14,360 nt of DNA from Thermococcus paralvinellae (GTDB lineage Archaea > Methanobacteriota_B > Thermococci > Thermococcales > Thermococcaceae): positions 1 to 14,360 of the forward strand of contig DQUR01000244.1 of NCBI GenBank assembly GCA_015662175.1. Reading direction: 5' to 3'. The translations under genes were made by a program, and so were the position numbers. Below, piece after piece: positions 7,307-12,886 of the stretch (the first letter of the stretch is position 1; the number at the start of each line of letters is the position of its first letter). The notes under the pieces were generated by a model, which was given only the letters and a program-made list of their open reading frames with translations, was not told the origin of the DNA and did not search any database.

Positions 7307-7780
7307 ATGTTAATCAACGAAACCAAGAACAAAGTCTGGCACGGAAAAGTTAAATTGGCGGACACCTTTTTCAGGCGGTTTAAAGGGTTAATGTTCACTC
7401 CCAATGTCAATTATGCCCTTGTATTTATTTTGCCAGCCGAAACAAAGGCAAACGCTTCAATACACACGTTCTTCATGCTTCAAAGCATTGATGTGATATT
7501 TCTAAACTCGGCTAAGGAGGTTGTTGATTTCAAGAAGGCCAAACCATGGCGTGTTTATATGCCCAGAGAGGCCGCAAAATACGTCATTGAAGGTCCCTCT
7601 GGAATCATCCATGCCCTTGAAGTGGAAATCGGGGACAGAATAAACTGGATGGTGGAGAATAAAACGAAAAAGGCTGTGCCTTCACCAAGCAATATTATCA
7701 ACGGGAGCCCATTTAAAAGGATTAACAGGACAATAGGTCTGCTGAACCGCTTAATGAATTCCGAAATCATGCCACCCTAA
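7307..7780 (+). CDS. DUF192 family protein
   Basis: This 157-residue protein contains the DUF192 landmarks in order: [14 protein letters not shown] (residues about 17-30), [16 protein letters not shown] (53-68), [21 protein letters not shown] (79-99) and [10 protein letters not shown] (103-112). The family is a small beta-rich single-domain fold of unknown biochemical role. There is no signal peptide. After residue 115 comes a basic, low-complexity tail of about 40 residues that goes beyond the core domain. ATG 7307 is chosen because an upstream in-frame TTG (7235) would place coding sequence through the terminator and TATA element. The 3' end overlaps the 3' end of trm5b by 14 bp (convergent). 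Confidence 0.78.
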   Translation: MLINETKNKVWHGKVKLADTFFRRFKGLMFTPNVNYALVFILPAETKANASIHTFFMLQSIDVIFLNSAKEVVDFKKAKPWRVYMPREAAKYVIEGPSGIIHALEVEIGDRINWMVENKTKKAVPSPSNIINGSPFKRINRTIGLLNRLMNSEIMPP

Positions 7781-8762
7781 AGTCAATTGCAACGTTATAC
7801 TGACGGGGAGCGTATGGTCTCACTTTCCTTTCCTCGATGAATTCAACTCTTCTCCCGAGCTTTTTCGCAATGGTCTCGATTTTCCTTTCATGTTCCTCGA
7901 ACGGATTGCCTTCATGGGAGAACCCATAATAATGGATCACCCCCCCCTCATTTATGCTCAGCATAGCCTCCCTTAAGAATTCATGTGCAAACTTTGGGAG
8001 GTTCATGATTATCCTATCAGCTTTAATCTGGCCGGCAACTTTTCTAACATCCCCTAAAATTGGAATTACATTGGGCGTTTTATTTAGCCTCCTGTTCTCT
8101 TCCAGATATTTTATTGCCCAGGGATTGATGTCGCATGCAAAAACGAGCCTAACCTTTTTTGCTAGCAAAATTGAATAAGGACCGACACCAGCAAACATAT
8201 CAAAAACTGTTTCTCCTTCTTTGGCCTTCTTAAAGATTCTCATTCTTTCTGTGGCCAGACGAGGAGAAAAGTAAACTTTTGCAATGTCCAGCCTGAGCCT
8301 TATTCCATTTTCCCTATGTAAAGTTTCAGTTCTCCTTTCTCCCGCTAAATGAACAAGCTCCCTAACCCTAAACTCTCCAGAAATCGCACTCCCCTTTGCG
8401 AAAACAGCTTTTATATGCTTATGGACTTTTAAAATTGCCTCTCCGACCTGTTTCCCGTACTGCATAAGCTCCTCTGGAATTTCAATCACCGCTATGTCCC
8501 CAACTATGTCAAAAGAAGAGGGCAAGAGAGGCTTTAGATGTTCCGGAAGGTTAACAACTTCCCGATAGCTGTGGGGTCTCTTTTCAACTGGTTCAAATTC
8601 AGTCTCAACAATTTGAAATCCCTCAATTTTCTTTTTTACAGGAAAAATTAGAAACTCCCCATCACGCTTAATCCTGTACTCTTTGTCCAGAATATCAAGC
8701 TCGATAAGCTTTCTCCTGACCTTCTCACCATTGATTTTGTGGACTTTAACTCCAAGCATCAT
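7767..8762 (-). CDS. trm5b: tRNA (guanine(37)-N1)-methyltransferase Trm5b
   Basis: The 331-residue product aligns from memory along its length with Methanocaldococcus Trm5b: [27 protein letters not shown], the SAM-binding loop [10 protein letters not shown] (188-197), the acidic DINP (211-214), and the active-site NLPKFAH (254-260), ending [12 protein letters not shown]. It methylates G37 next to the anticodon of tRNAs, using S-adenosylmethionine, to prevent frameshifting. The N-terminal D1 domain (residues 1-60) that reads the tRNA elbow is present, so the protein is complete. Two adjacent ATGs (8762 and 8759) are candidates. No ribosome site is seen, and a TATA box 24-31 bases upstream suggests a leaderless mRNA. 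It is divergent from tRNA-Glu. Paralogs of the Trm5a/Taw22 type are less likely given the NLP motif. Confidence 0.88.
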   Translation of the reverse strand: MMLGVKVHKINGEKVRRKLIELDILDKEYRIKRDGEFLIFPVKKKIEGFQIVETEFEPVEKRPHSYREVVNLPEHLKPLLPSSFDIVGDIAVIEIPEELMQYGKQVGEAILKVHKHIKAVFAKGSAISGEFRVRELVHLAGERRTETLHRENGIRLRLDIAKVYFSPRLATERMRIFKKAKEGETVFDMFAGVGPYSILLAKKVRLVFACDINPWAIKYLEENRRLNKTPNVIPILGDVRKVAGQIKADRIIMNLPKFAHEFLREAMLSINEGGVIHYYGFSHEGNPFEEHERKIETIAKKLGRRVEFIEERKVRPYAPRQYNVAIDFRVA

Positions 8763-8785
8763 TCCCAAATCAGGGAAGAGCAAGA

Positions 8786-8793
8786 CTTTAAAA
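8786..8793 (-). promoter_or_regulatory. trm5b: TATA box of trm5b
   Basis: On the minus strand TTTTAAAG sits 24-31 bases before ATG 8762, which predicts transcription starting at the start codon. There is no Shine-Dalgarno-like sequence between, consistent with a leaderless transcript. Confidence 0.5.
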
Positions 8794-8810
8794 CTATTGC
8801 GAACGAAAAC

Positions 8811-8819
8811 TTTTTAAAT
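8811..8819 (+). promoter_or_regulatory. TATA box of the tRNA-Glu gene
   Basis: TTTTTAAAT lies about 26-34 bases before the first base of the mature tRNA. Between it and the tRNA lies the ten-base palindrome GCCTTAAGGC (8821-8830). This promoter is back to back with the trm5b promoter. Confidence 0.55.
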
Positions 8820-8844
8820 GGCCTTAAGGCTTAAGATATTGGAC

Positions 8845-8922
8845 GCCCCGGTGGTGTAGCCCGGTCAAACATGCGGGCCTTTCGAGCCCGCGCCCCGGGT
8901 TCAAATCCCGGCCGGGGCACCA
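8845..8922 (+). tRNA. tRNA-Glu, anticodon UUC
   Basis: A full cloverleaf can be drawn. The acceptor stem GCCCCGG pairs with CCGGGGC. The D stem GTGT pairs with ACAT around loop AGCCCGGTCAA. The anticodon stem CGGGC/GCCCG encloses loop CTTTCGA with anticodon TTC at 8881-8883. The variable loop has four bases (CGCC). The T arm is CCGGG-TTCAAAT-CCCGG, the discriminator is A, and CCA is encoded at 8920-8922. No intron is present. Base 15 is G (8859) and can form the G15-C48 Levitt pair, the position changed to archaeosine; base 37 is G (8884). Confidence 0.95.
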
Positions 8923-8969
8923 GAATGCTATTTTCCATCCCATCCAAGCCTTTTCTATGCGAGAGTCAT

Positions 8970-9263
8970 CCTATAACGGCGTTTTCTATAGTATCTGAGC
9001 AAATAGCGGAGCAGATCGTGTTGCAGAAAACATCCGTGAGCTGGCCGATCAGTCAAAAAGGTCCACTGACCAGATAGCCGAGCTTATTAAGGACATGCAG
9101 AAAGGCATTAAACTGTTGTAAACTCGATCAAAAAGGAGTTCAAGGTAACAGAGGAGATAAAAGTCGCTGTCCAAGAAACTTATAGCAGCTTTTGATGACA
9201 TAGCTAGGCGAGCTAATGAAACCGCCAACACTTCTTGAGAAGGTTAAGGCCACGAGAGGGTGA
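8970..9263 (+). pseudogene. Remnant of a methyl-accepting chemotaxis protein (signalling domain)
   Basis: Short pieces in different frames together read as an MCP cytoplasmic domain. SEQIAEQ is at 8997-9014. From about 9026 come VAENIRELADQSKRSTDQ and IAELIKDMQKGI (up to about 9108). NSIKKEFKVTEEIKVAVQET follows at 9121-9180, then FDDIARRANETAN at 9191-9229 and LLEKVKATRG-stop at 9231-9263. The breaks are one-base events: adding one base near 9110 restores GINTVVNSIKK, and removing one T near 9191 restores YSSFDDIARR. Between IAEQ and VAENIREL the conserved hairpin tip (family pattern TNLLALNAAIEAARAGE...GF) is absent, and the C-terminal helix is shortened. No sensor domain or membrane segment remains. 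An intact gene is impossible as the sequence stands. The cheW remnant follows directly, so this was once a chemotaxis operon. Confidence 0.85.
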
Positions 9264-9267
9264 TTAC

Positions 9268-9642
9268 ATGGCCGAGATTCAGGCAGTGGCCTTTATGGTT
9301 GGGAAGGAGGAAGTTTTGTTTAGACATCTCAAAGGTTAGGGAAATAAAGGAGATGATGCCAATAACAAGAGTCCCCCAATTTCCTAGATTTCGTTAAGGG
9401 GGATGAAGATCTATCGAAGAAAAAGATAATAATTGCGGAGGTCAGGGATGAGATAGTTAGGCATGATCGTGGACTTTGTCTCGAATGTCATAACCCTAAC
9501 CGGGGATCGGATAGATCAGCCACCAAAGACACTAAGCAGCAGGGTTGACATCTGCTACATCAAGGGCATAGCTAAAATAAACAACGGAGAAAGGCTCCTC
9601 TTAATGCTTGATCTTGACAAACTCCTTGGGGAGGAGTTTTAG
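9268..9642 (+). pseudogene. cheW: Remnant of chemotaxis adaptor cheW
   Basis: ATG 9268 has a good ribosome site (GGGTGAT, 9258-9264) and reads MAEIQAVAFMVGKEE, then breaks. Fragment two in another frame (9317-9376) reads CLDISKVREIKEMMPITRVP, the classic CheW beginning. Fragment three (about 9378-9399) reads NFLDFVKG after one extra C in a C run. The expected core (RGxxxPVxDLR) is missing, a loss of about 60 bases. Then comes EDLSKKKIIIAEVRDEIV (9409-9459) and, after one extra base, an intact last part from 9463: MIVDFVSNVITLTGDRI and so on to LDLDKLLGEEF-stop. CheW couples MCP receptors to the kinase CheA. As it stands only the last 59 codons are open. It ends tail to tail with the minus-strand coiled-coil gene. 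Confidence 0.88.
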
Positions 9643-9670
9643 ATAAGGTCAAGTTCCCTGAGTATCTCCT

Positions 9671-10162
9671 CTACACTTTTATCCCCGTCTTTTCCATGTT
9701 TTCCCCTTTGTCGGTTAGTTTTAGCATGAGCCTTTGCACCTGCTCTTCAAGCCTTCTAAGTTCCTCAAACTGGTGCCGCAGCTTTTCGTAGAACTCCTTT
9801 TCAACGGGTGTAACAGGTGTGGGCTCCTGAAGTTCTTCGGCTATCTTATCAAGTTCACCTGCAAGCTCGTAAACCATCTTGTGTATCTGGATGAAGCTCT
9901 TCTCAGGATTAAGCTCCTTTTCCTTTCCGTCCTTGTTCACTTTCATCGGCAAATCGAGCCTTTTCACCCTGACGATTATATCGTTGAAAGTGGCATAGAC
10001 TTTCTCATCTGGAAGGGACACTATGGCCAATTTACGCAGATTCTTCAGGAGTTCCACAAGGTTCTCTTTGAGTTCCCTAAATTCTTTTTGTCCCTGCCCG
10101 GTAAGGACGTAAATTTTAGCTATGTCCCTAAGTGACAGCAAAGCCCTTTTAGCCTCGGCCAT
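9671..10162 (-). CDS. Unrecognised coiled-coil protein, probably frameshifted near its C-terminus
   Basis: This 163-residue protein is not recognised. It starts MAEAKRALLSLRDIAKIYVL, has two charged helices (about residues 25-45), a short more globular part (YATFNDIIVRVKRLDLPMKV, 57-76), and a C-terminal heptad-like region (KEFYEKLRHQFEELRRLEEQ). There is no membrane segment or known motif. ATG 10162 is taken; an in-frame TTG at 10174 overlaps the upstream stop and would add four residues. The open frame ends at 9671 after MEKTGIKV. The neighbouring frame continues as DGDKSVEEILRELDLI up to a stop at 9639-9641, which looks like the real end, so one A is probably missing in the A run near 9693. 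It follows another coiled-coil gene head to tail, without a gap. Confidence 0.6.
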   Translation of the reverse strand: MAEAKRALLSLRDIAKIYVLTGQGQKEFRELKENLVELLKNLRKLAIVSLPDEKVYATFNDIIVRVKRLDLPMKVNKDGKEKELNPEKSFIQIHKMVYELAGELDKIAEELQEPTPVTPVEKEFYEKLRHQFEELRRLEEQVQRLMLKLTDKGENMEKTGIKV

Positions 10163-10170
10163 ACCAGCAC

Positions 10171-10536
10171 TCAATTTTCCGGCTGGAGGGTTATGGCAGC
10201 CTTGATGACTTCCAGAAACTCTTCAACTTCCGTCCGCTTCCTCCGCTCTATGATTTCTTCAAGATGCTCTATCTCTTCCTGCAGCTCGGAAAGGAGCTCT
10301 TTCTTGAGTTCTTCCCTTAACATATTCTCGGTCTTTTTCAGCTCCTCTTCGAGGGATTCAATGCGCTGGCTTGTCTTTTTTAATTCAAACCTTAAATTAC
10401 CGAGCTCATAGTCAACCTTTGTTTCAAACTTTTGGAACTCTTTAAGGGAATCCTCAAGTTTTTTGATTTTTTCCTTTACCTCTTGAAGGACCTGATTAAT
10501 CTCCCCTTTAGCTTCAGCTGTTCCTGAAGAGACCAT
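10171..10536 (-). CDS. Unrecognised acidic coiled-coil protein
   Basis: From ATG 10536 this gives 121 residues, almost all long charged helix with heptads: LQEVKEKIKKLEDSLKEF, LRFELKKTSQRIESLEEEL, LREELKKELLSELQEEIEHL, then a short end LEVIKAAITLQPEN. It resembles no enzyme and is probably a structural or scaffolding helix. GGTG directly before the ATG is a poor ribosome-site spacing. The same frame is open further upstream to 10638, but that part reads as a shifted version of the small membrane-segment ORF and is not convincing. More likely this is the body of one protein whose N-terminus is the ORF at 10514-10657, now separated by a one-base frameshift near 10520. The next coiled-coil gene begins at its stop codon. 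Confidence 0.55.
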   Translation of the reverse strand: MVSSGTAEAKGEINQVLQEVKEKIKKLEDSLKEFQKFETKVDYELGNLRFELKKTSQRIESLEEELKKTENMLREELKKELLSELQEEIEHLEEIIERRKRTEVEEFLEVIKAAITLQPEN

Positions 10537-10657
10537 CACCGAGCTCTTCCTTGAGCTCAAAATGCCTAGCCAAGACTTTACTTGTGATGTTTTTGACATA
10601 GTATGCCAGAACAATTGCAGTCCCTGCAGTAGTGGCAAGCTCTATTATCATCTCCAT
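10514..10657 (-). CDS. Small ORF with one membrane segment, likely N-terminus of the coiled-coil protein
   Basis: ATG 10657 follows a good ribosome site (GGGTGGT). The 47-codon product is MEMIIELATTAGTAIVLAYY, then VKNITSKVLARHFELKEELG and a short end. Residues 4-22 can form a single membrane helix followed by a basic stretch and the beginning of an acidic helix, an arrangement expected for an inner anchor with a cytoplasmic coiled coil. It stops at 10514-10516, 23 bases inside the following coiled-coil frame. Inserting one base near 10520 would fuse them as ...GLFRN-x-AEAKGEINQ. Either a real overlapping gene pair or a broken gene is possible; I favour the second because indels abound in this area. 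Confidence 0.45.
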   Translation of the reverse strand: MEMIIELATTAGTAIVLAYYVKNITSKVLARHFELKEELGDGLFRNS

Positions 10658-10833
10658 ACCACCCGCTTTAACGTTGTGGTTTGCACATTTATGGTATTTA
10701 GAATTTACTATTAGGTCGTTTGATAAGTGTAGGCATGGCGTTATCGAGTCTATGCTGAATGTTGGGTCAGTTGAATATAACCAGAATGATGTTAATTTTC
10801 GCTTTCTAAGATGAGTTACCCTTAATCTGTTAT

Positions 10834-10849
10834 GTGTAGTGTACTACAC
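10834..10849. repeat. Inverted repeat GTGTAG-TGTA-CTACAC
   Basis: Six-base perfect arms with a four-base spacer lie about 180 bases upstream of the coiled-coil operon start and just past the end of the 71-residue gene. It could be an operator, a terminator hairpin without a T tract, or chance. Confidence 0.4.
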
Positions 10850-10859
10850 TGAATAAAGT

Positions 10860-10864
10860 AAAAA
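10860..10864 (-). terminator. Possible terminator after the 71-residue gene
   Basis: On the minus strand a run of five T follows two bases after the stop codon at 10867-10869, then more T-rich sequence. It is a weak but position-appropriate archaeal terminator. Confidence 0.35.
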
Positions 10865-10866
10865 TG

Positions 10867-11082
10867 TCAAAGGGCCTCAAACTTCTGAAGAAATATTTTA
10901 AGATCTGTCTTAAAAGGTTCTTGGGTTTTAGGAATTTCTTTCTCCAGGAGCCTTTTGAATTCTTCTTCATCAGCGACCTTTTCCTTTAGATCATTGAGAA
11001 TCTCCTTCAATTTGTCAAAGTATTCCACATAAGGTCTTGCCTCAAACAGTGCCTGCTCAATTTTCTTTTCCAGTTCAACCAT
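10867..11082 (-). CDS. Small acidic helical protein coupled to PrsW
   Basis: This 71-residue protein, MVELEKKIEQALFEARPYVE onward, is predicted to be all helical and strongly acidic with heptad character. It has no cysteines, no membrane segment and no family I recognise. ATG 11082 is chosen because GGGAGGAAG lies just before it and because it overlaps the last eight bases of the PrsW-like gene, a typical coupled arrangement. An in-frame extension to 11142 would lie wholly inside the upstream gene. Tight coupling suggests that the protein acts with, or is a substrate or regulator of, the membrane protease; that is inference from position only. Confidence 0.6.
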   Translation of the reverse strand: MVELEKKIEQALFEARPYVEYFDKLKEILNDLKEKVADEEEFKRLLEKEIPKTQEPFKTDLKIFLQKFEAL

Positions 11083-11791
11083 ATCTTCTTCCTCCCACAA
11101 ACCAGTACCACCATTGCTTTTCCAAATCCTCCTTCTGTCCAAGCATTATAAGATACCTAATTAACGCCAAGTTCAGGAAAAGTAGCATTATGACGAGTAT
11201 GTAGTATGCTGGAACGGCCATTGCAAGGAATGCGTAGTAGTCCCATACAAAGTGCAGGAAGATTGCAAGAGCAAAATAATTGGTTACACTGTGGATTTTA
11301 CCCTCTGCTTTAAGCCCGTATCCCACACCAACTATGGCACTCCACGTTGCATGTGCTATTGGCGTTAAGAACGCCCTCGTTACAGTTACACCGACTCCAT
11401 ATCCTAGGCCATATAGCAGATTCTCGGTGGCTGCAAAGCCCAATCCCGCAGCAACTCCATAAACAACACCGTCCATTATCCCATCCATCTGCCCCGCTTT
11501 GTAGGGCCATCTAATTGCCAGAGCTTTTGCCGGCTCTTCAACAACACCGGCGGTTAATGCAAGATAAAATGCCGTCGCCGGAAATAAGGCATAACCAAAG
11601 CTCATCCATCTTGGGGTTAAAATGCTCTCGATTATGAAAGCCACGATAACTGAGAGGGTTCCTCCAAGTATGAACGTTCCTATAACATATCTTTTTGGCT
11701 CTGGTTCAAATCTATCCCTGTGATAAAAATACCATAGCAGTGCCAACGCTGGCGCATATGCAAAAAAGATTATAATGCTCAACACGTTCAT
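11075..11791 (-). CDS. PrsW-family intramembrane metalloprotease
   Basis: This 238-residue multi-pass membrane protein carries the full PrsW active-site set: EEPAK (EExxK, residues 85-89), the Asp-Gly and Gly-rich segment MDGIMDGVVYGVAAGLGFA ending in TEN (122-124), AHATW with His147, and HFVWDY with His180. About seven hydrophobic segments are spread over the length. PrsW in Bacillus makes the site-1 cut in an anti-sigma factor; archaeal members have unknown substrates, and archaea lack that pathway. There is a four-residue basic end (GRRYG) after the last membrane stretch. ATG 11791 follows GGTGAT. It lies 35 bases after the phosphoesterase gene, with no T-rich terminator between, so the two may share a transcript. 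Confidence 0.85.
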   Translation of the reverse strand: MNVLSIIIFFAYAPALALLWYFYHRDRFEPEPKRYVIGTFILGGTLSVIVAFIIESILTPRWMSFGYALFPATAFYLALTAGVVEEPAKALAIRWPYKAGQMDGIMDGVVYGVAAGLGFAATENLLYGLGYGVGVTVTRAFLTPIAHATWSAIVGVGYGLKAEGKIHSVTNYFALAIFLHFVWDYYAFLAMAVPAYYILVIMLLFLNLALIRYLIMLGQKEDLEKQWWYWFVGGRRYG

Positions 11792-11826
11792 ATTATCACC
11801 AAAGTTGAATTATCTTTTTTAGGTTC

Positions 11827-12507
11827 TTAAACTTTCCTGAGGACGTTTTTTAATTTGTCTAACATACTGAAATATAGGAGCTCGTCTCCTGTGGGCACCA
11901 TAACTTTTGCATTCCCAATGTTAAGTTTCAGAAGAAGCGGGGAAACGATTTCCCGTAGAATGTCACTACCGTAGGCCCATGGAGTAAAGGCAGGTAACAC
12001 AATAAAATTATCACTCAGCAGAAACACTGGAACCTTAATCAACGCTCCAACCTCATCTCTCAGGCGTATGGCGGGATGCTCATGTCCCATGATAAAGCGT
12101 TCTCCTTCAACAATTTGATGGCCATGAACAACCGTCCAGCCCCTCAACTCGAGCATGTCAGCTATTTCAACGTCCAGCTCTTTTACCCAGGTTATCCCAA
12201 CATCATGGTTTCCCCTGACAACAACTATTTCATTTACAAGCGGCTGAATCTCATCAAAGAATGCTTTAAGCTCAAGCCGCTCTCTTTTGAAAGGAACGAA
12301 GGAGTGTTTTAGGTCGCCGTTTATTATCAACCGCTTGGGTTTTTCCTTGAGTAAAAGAGCTTTTAAAGATTTAACAACCTCTTCAAAAACTTTTGGAAGG
12401 TAGGCACCTTCCCTTGCCAGGCTTTCTTCGTAACCCAAGTGCAAATCGGCAATGATTAAATTGCTTCCAAGCTTAAGAGCTTTTTGCGGCAGGGGTTGAG
12501 GCTTCAT
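11827..12507 (-). CDS. SbcD-related archaeal metallophosphoesterase
   Basis: This 226-residue single-domain calcineurin-like phosphoesterase has the five metal motifs in order: ADLHLGYE (Asp21, His23), INGDLKH (Asp65), RGNHDVG (Asn100, His101), HGH (128-130) and GHEHP (His142, His144). It fits the archaeal TIGR00024 family (SbcD-related phosphoesterase), a short relative of Mre11/SbcD without the capping domain. The metals are probably two Mn or similar ions; the substrate is unknown and DNA is not certain. The start at 12507 has no ribosome site, but TTTTAAAA lies 24-31 bases before it, so a leaderless mRNA is likely. It is first in a possible operon with the PrsW-like gene and the 71-residue gene. 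Confidence 0.85.
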   Translation of the reverse strand: MKPQPLPQKALKLGSNLIIADLHLGYEESLAREGAYLPKVFEEVVKSLKALLLKEKPKRLIINGDLKHSFVPFKRERLELKAFFDEIQPLVNEIVVVRGNHDVGITWVKELDVEIADMLELRGWTVVHGHQIVEGERFIMGHEHPAIRLRDEVGALIKVPVFLLSDNFIVLPAFTPWAYGSDILREIVSPLLLKLNIGNAKVMVPTGDELLYFSMLDKLKNVLRKV

Positions 12508-12530
12508 GATATGATGTTAAAAACATTCAT

Positions 12531-12538
12531 TTTTAAAA
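12531..12538 (-). promoter_or_regulatory. TATA box of the phosphoesterase gene
   Basis: TTTTAAAA is 24-31 bases upstream of the minus-strand ATG at 12507, placing the transcription start at the start codon. It is divergent from the promoter of the 92-residue gene. Confidence 0.5.
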
Positions 12539-12569
12539 TTATTGAATTTTGTTAGGCTAATCAAAAAAG

Positions 12570-12579
12570 TTTTAAATTT
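12570..12579 (+). promoter_or_regulatory. TATA box of the 92-residue gene
   Basis: GTTTTAAATT lies about 30 bases before ATG 12608, leaving a short leader that holds the GGTGG ribosome site (12599-12603). Confidence 0.45.
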
Positions 12580-12607
12580 AAACTCTAAAGTTTTAATTGG
12601 TGGAAAT

Positions 12608-12886
12608 ATGGCATACATAGGCTTCGCCAGGACAAATTTAGGACCCTATGAGACGTATGAGAAAATTTTAGAGGAACTAAAGAAGAGGGAATTTAAAATC
12701 AAGTTCTCAAAGCACCACTGGATGGGGGATGCACCCTTTGGGCTGGTTATAGTTGAGACGGATAAAGGAGATCTGGCAATCAGGTGGTCTCTTGGCAAAA
12801 GCTTTGAGCTGAGGCTTGAAAGAGTTAGTGAAGAAGATTTAAACGAGTTTATTGAAGACACGCTTGAGTATTTAAGTGGTGATTGA
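12608..12886 (+). CDS. Small conserved-looking hypothetical protein
   Basis: This 92-residue protein is of unrecognised family. It begins MAYIGFARTNLGPYETYEKI, then a basic stretch (KKREFKIKFSKHHWMGDAPF), two beta-like stretches (GLVIVETDKGDLAIRW and SFELRLERV) and an acidic helical end (EEDLNEFIEDTLEYLSGD). The alternation suggests a small alpha/beta domain, soluble and cytoplasmic. ATG 12608 has a GGTGG site five bases before it; the frame runs open to 12542 only through the promoter. It stands alone, between a divergent phosphoesterase and a convergent HAD gene. No function is proposed. Confidence 0.7.
   Translation: MAYIGFARTNLGPYETYEKILEELKKREFKIKFSKHHWMGDAPFGLVIVETDKGDLAIRWSLGKSFELRLERVSEEDLNEFIEDTLEYLSGD

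Larger units (their letters stand above)
10658..10866. other. 209-bp intergenic region without a recognisable gene
   Basis: This is AT-rich sequence between the coiled-coil cluster and the 71-residue gene, both on the minus strand. The plus strand has an open stretch through 10814, but its product has no coding character or ribosome site. A possible minus-strand TATA element (CTAAATACCATAAATG, near 10689-10704) could serve the coiled-coil operon. An inverted repeat is at 10834-10849. Confidence 0.4.

Noticed and set aside
8896..8922. tRNA 3' end as an attachment site of an integrated element
   Set aside because: No second copy of the tRNA 3' sequence and no integrase is present in the window.
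8871..9077. Plus-strand ORF of 68 codons running from inside the tRNA
   Set aside because: It starts within the tRNA-Glu anticodon arm, has no ribosome site, and only contains one short MCP remnant in frame.
10171..10638. 155-codon version of the coiled-coil ORF starting at TTG 10638
   Set aside because: Its first 34 residues are the out-of-frame reading of the better-supported membrane-segment ORF that begins at ATG 10657.
10632..10814. Plus-strand 60-codon ORF in the intergenic region, considered as a transposase fragment
   Set aside because: No transposase motif, terminal repeats or ribosome site are visible; its first part is antisense to the anchored coiled-coil ORF.
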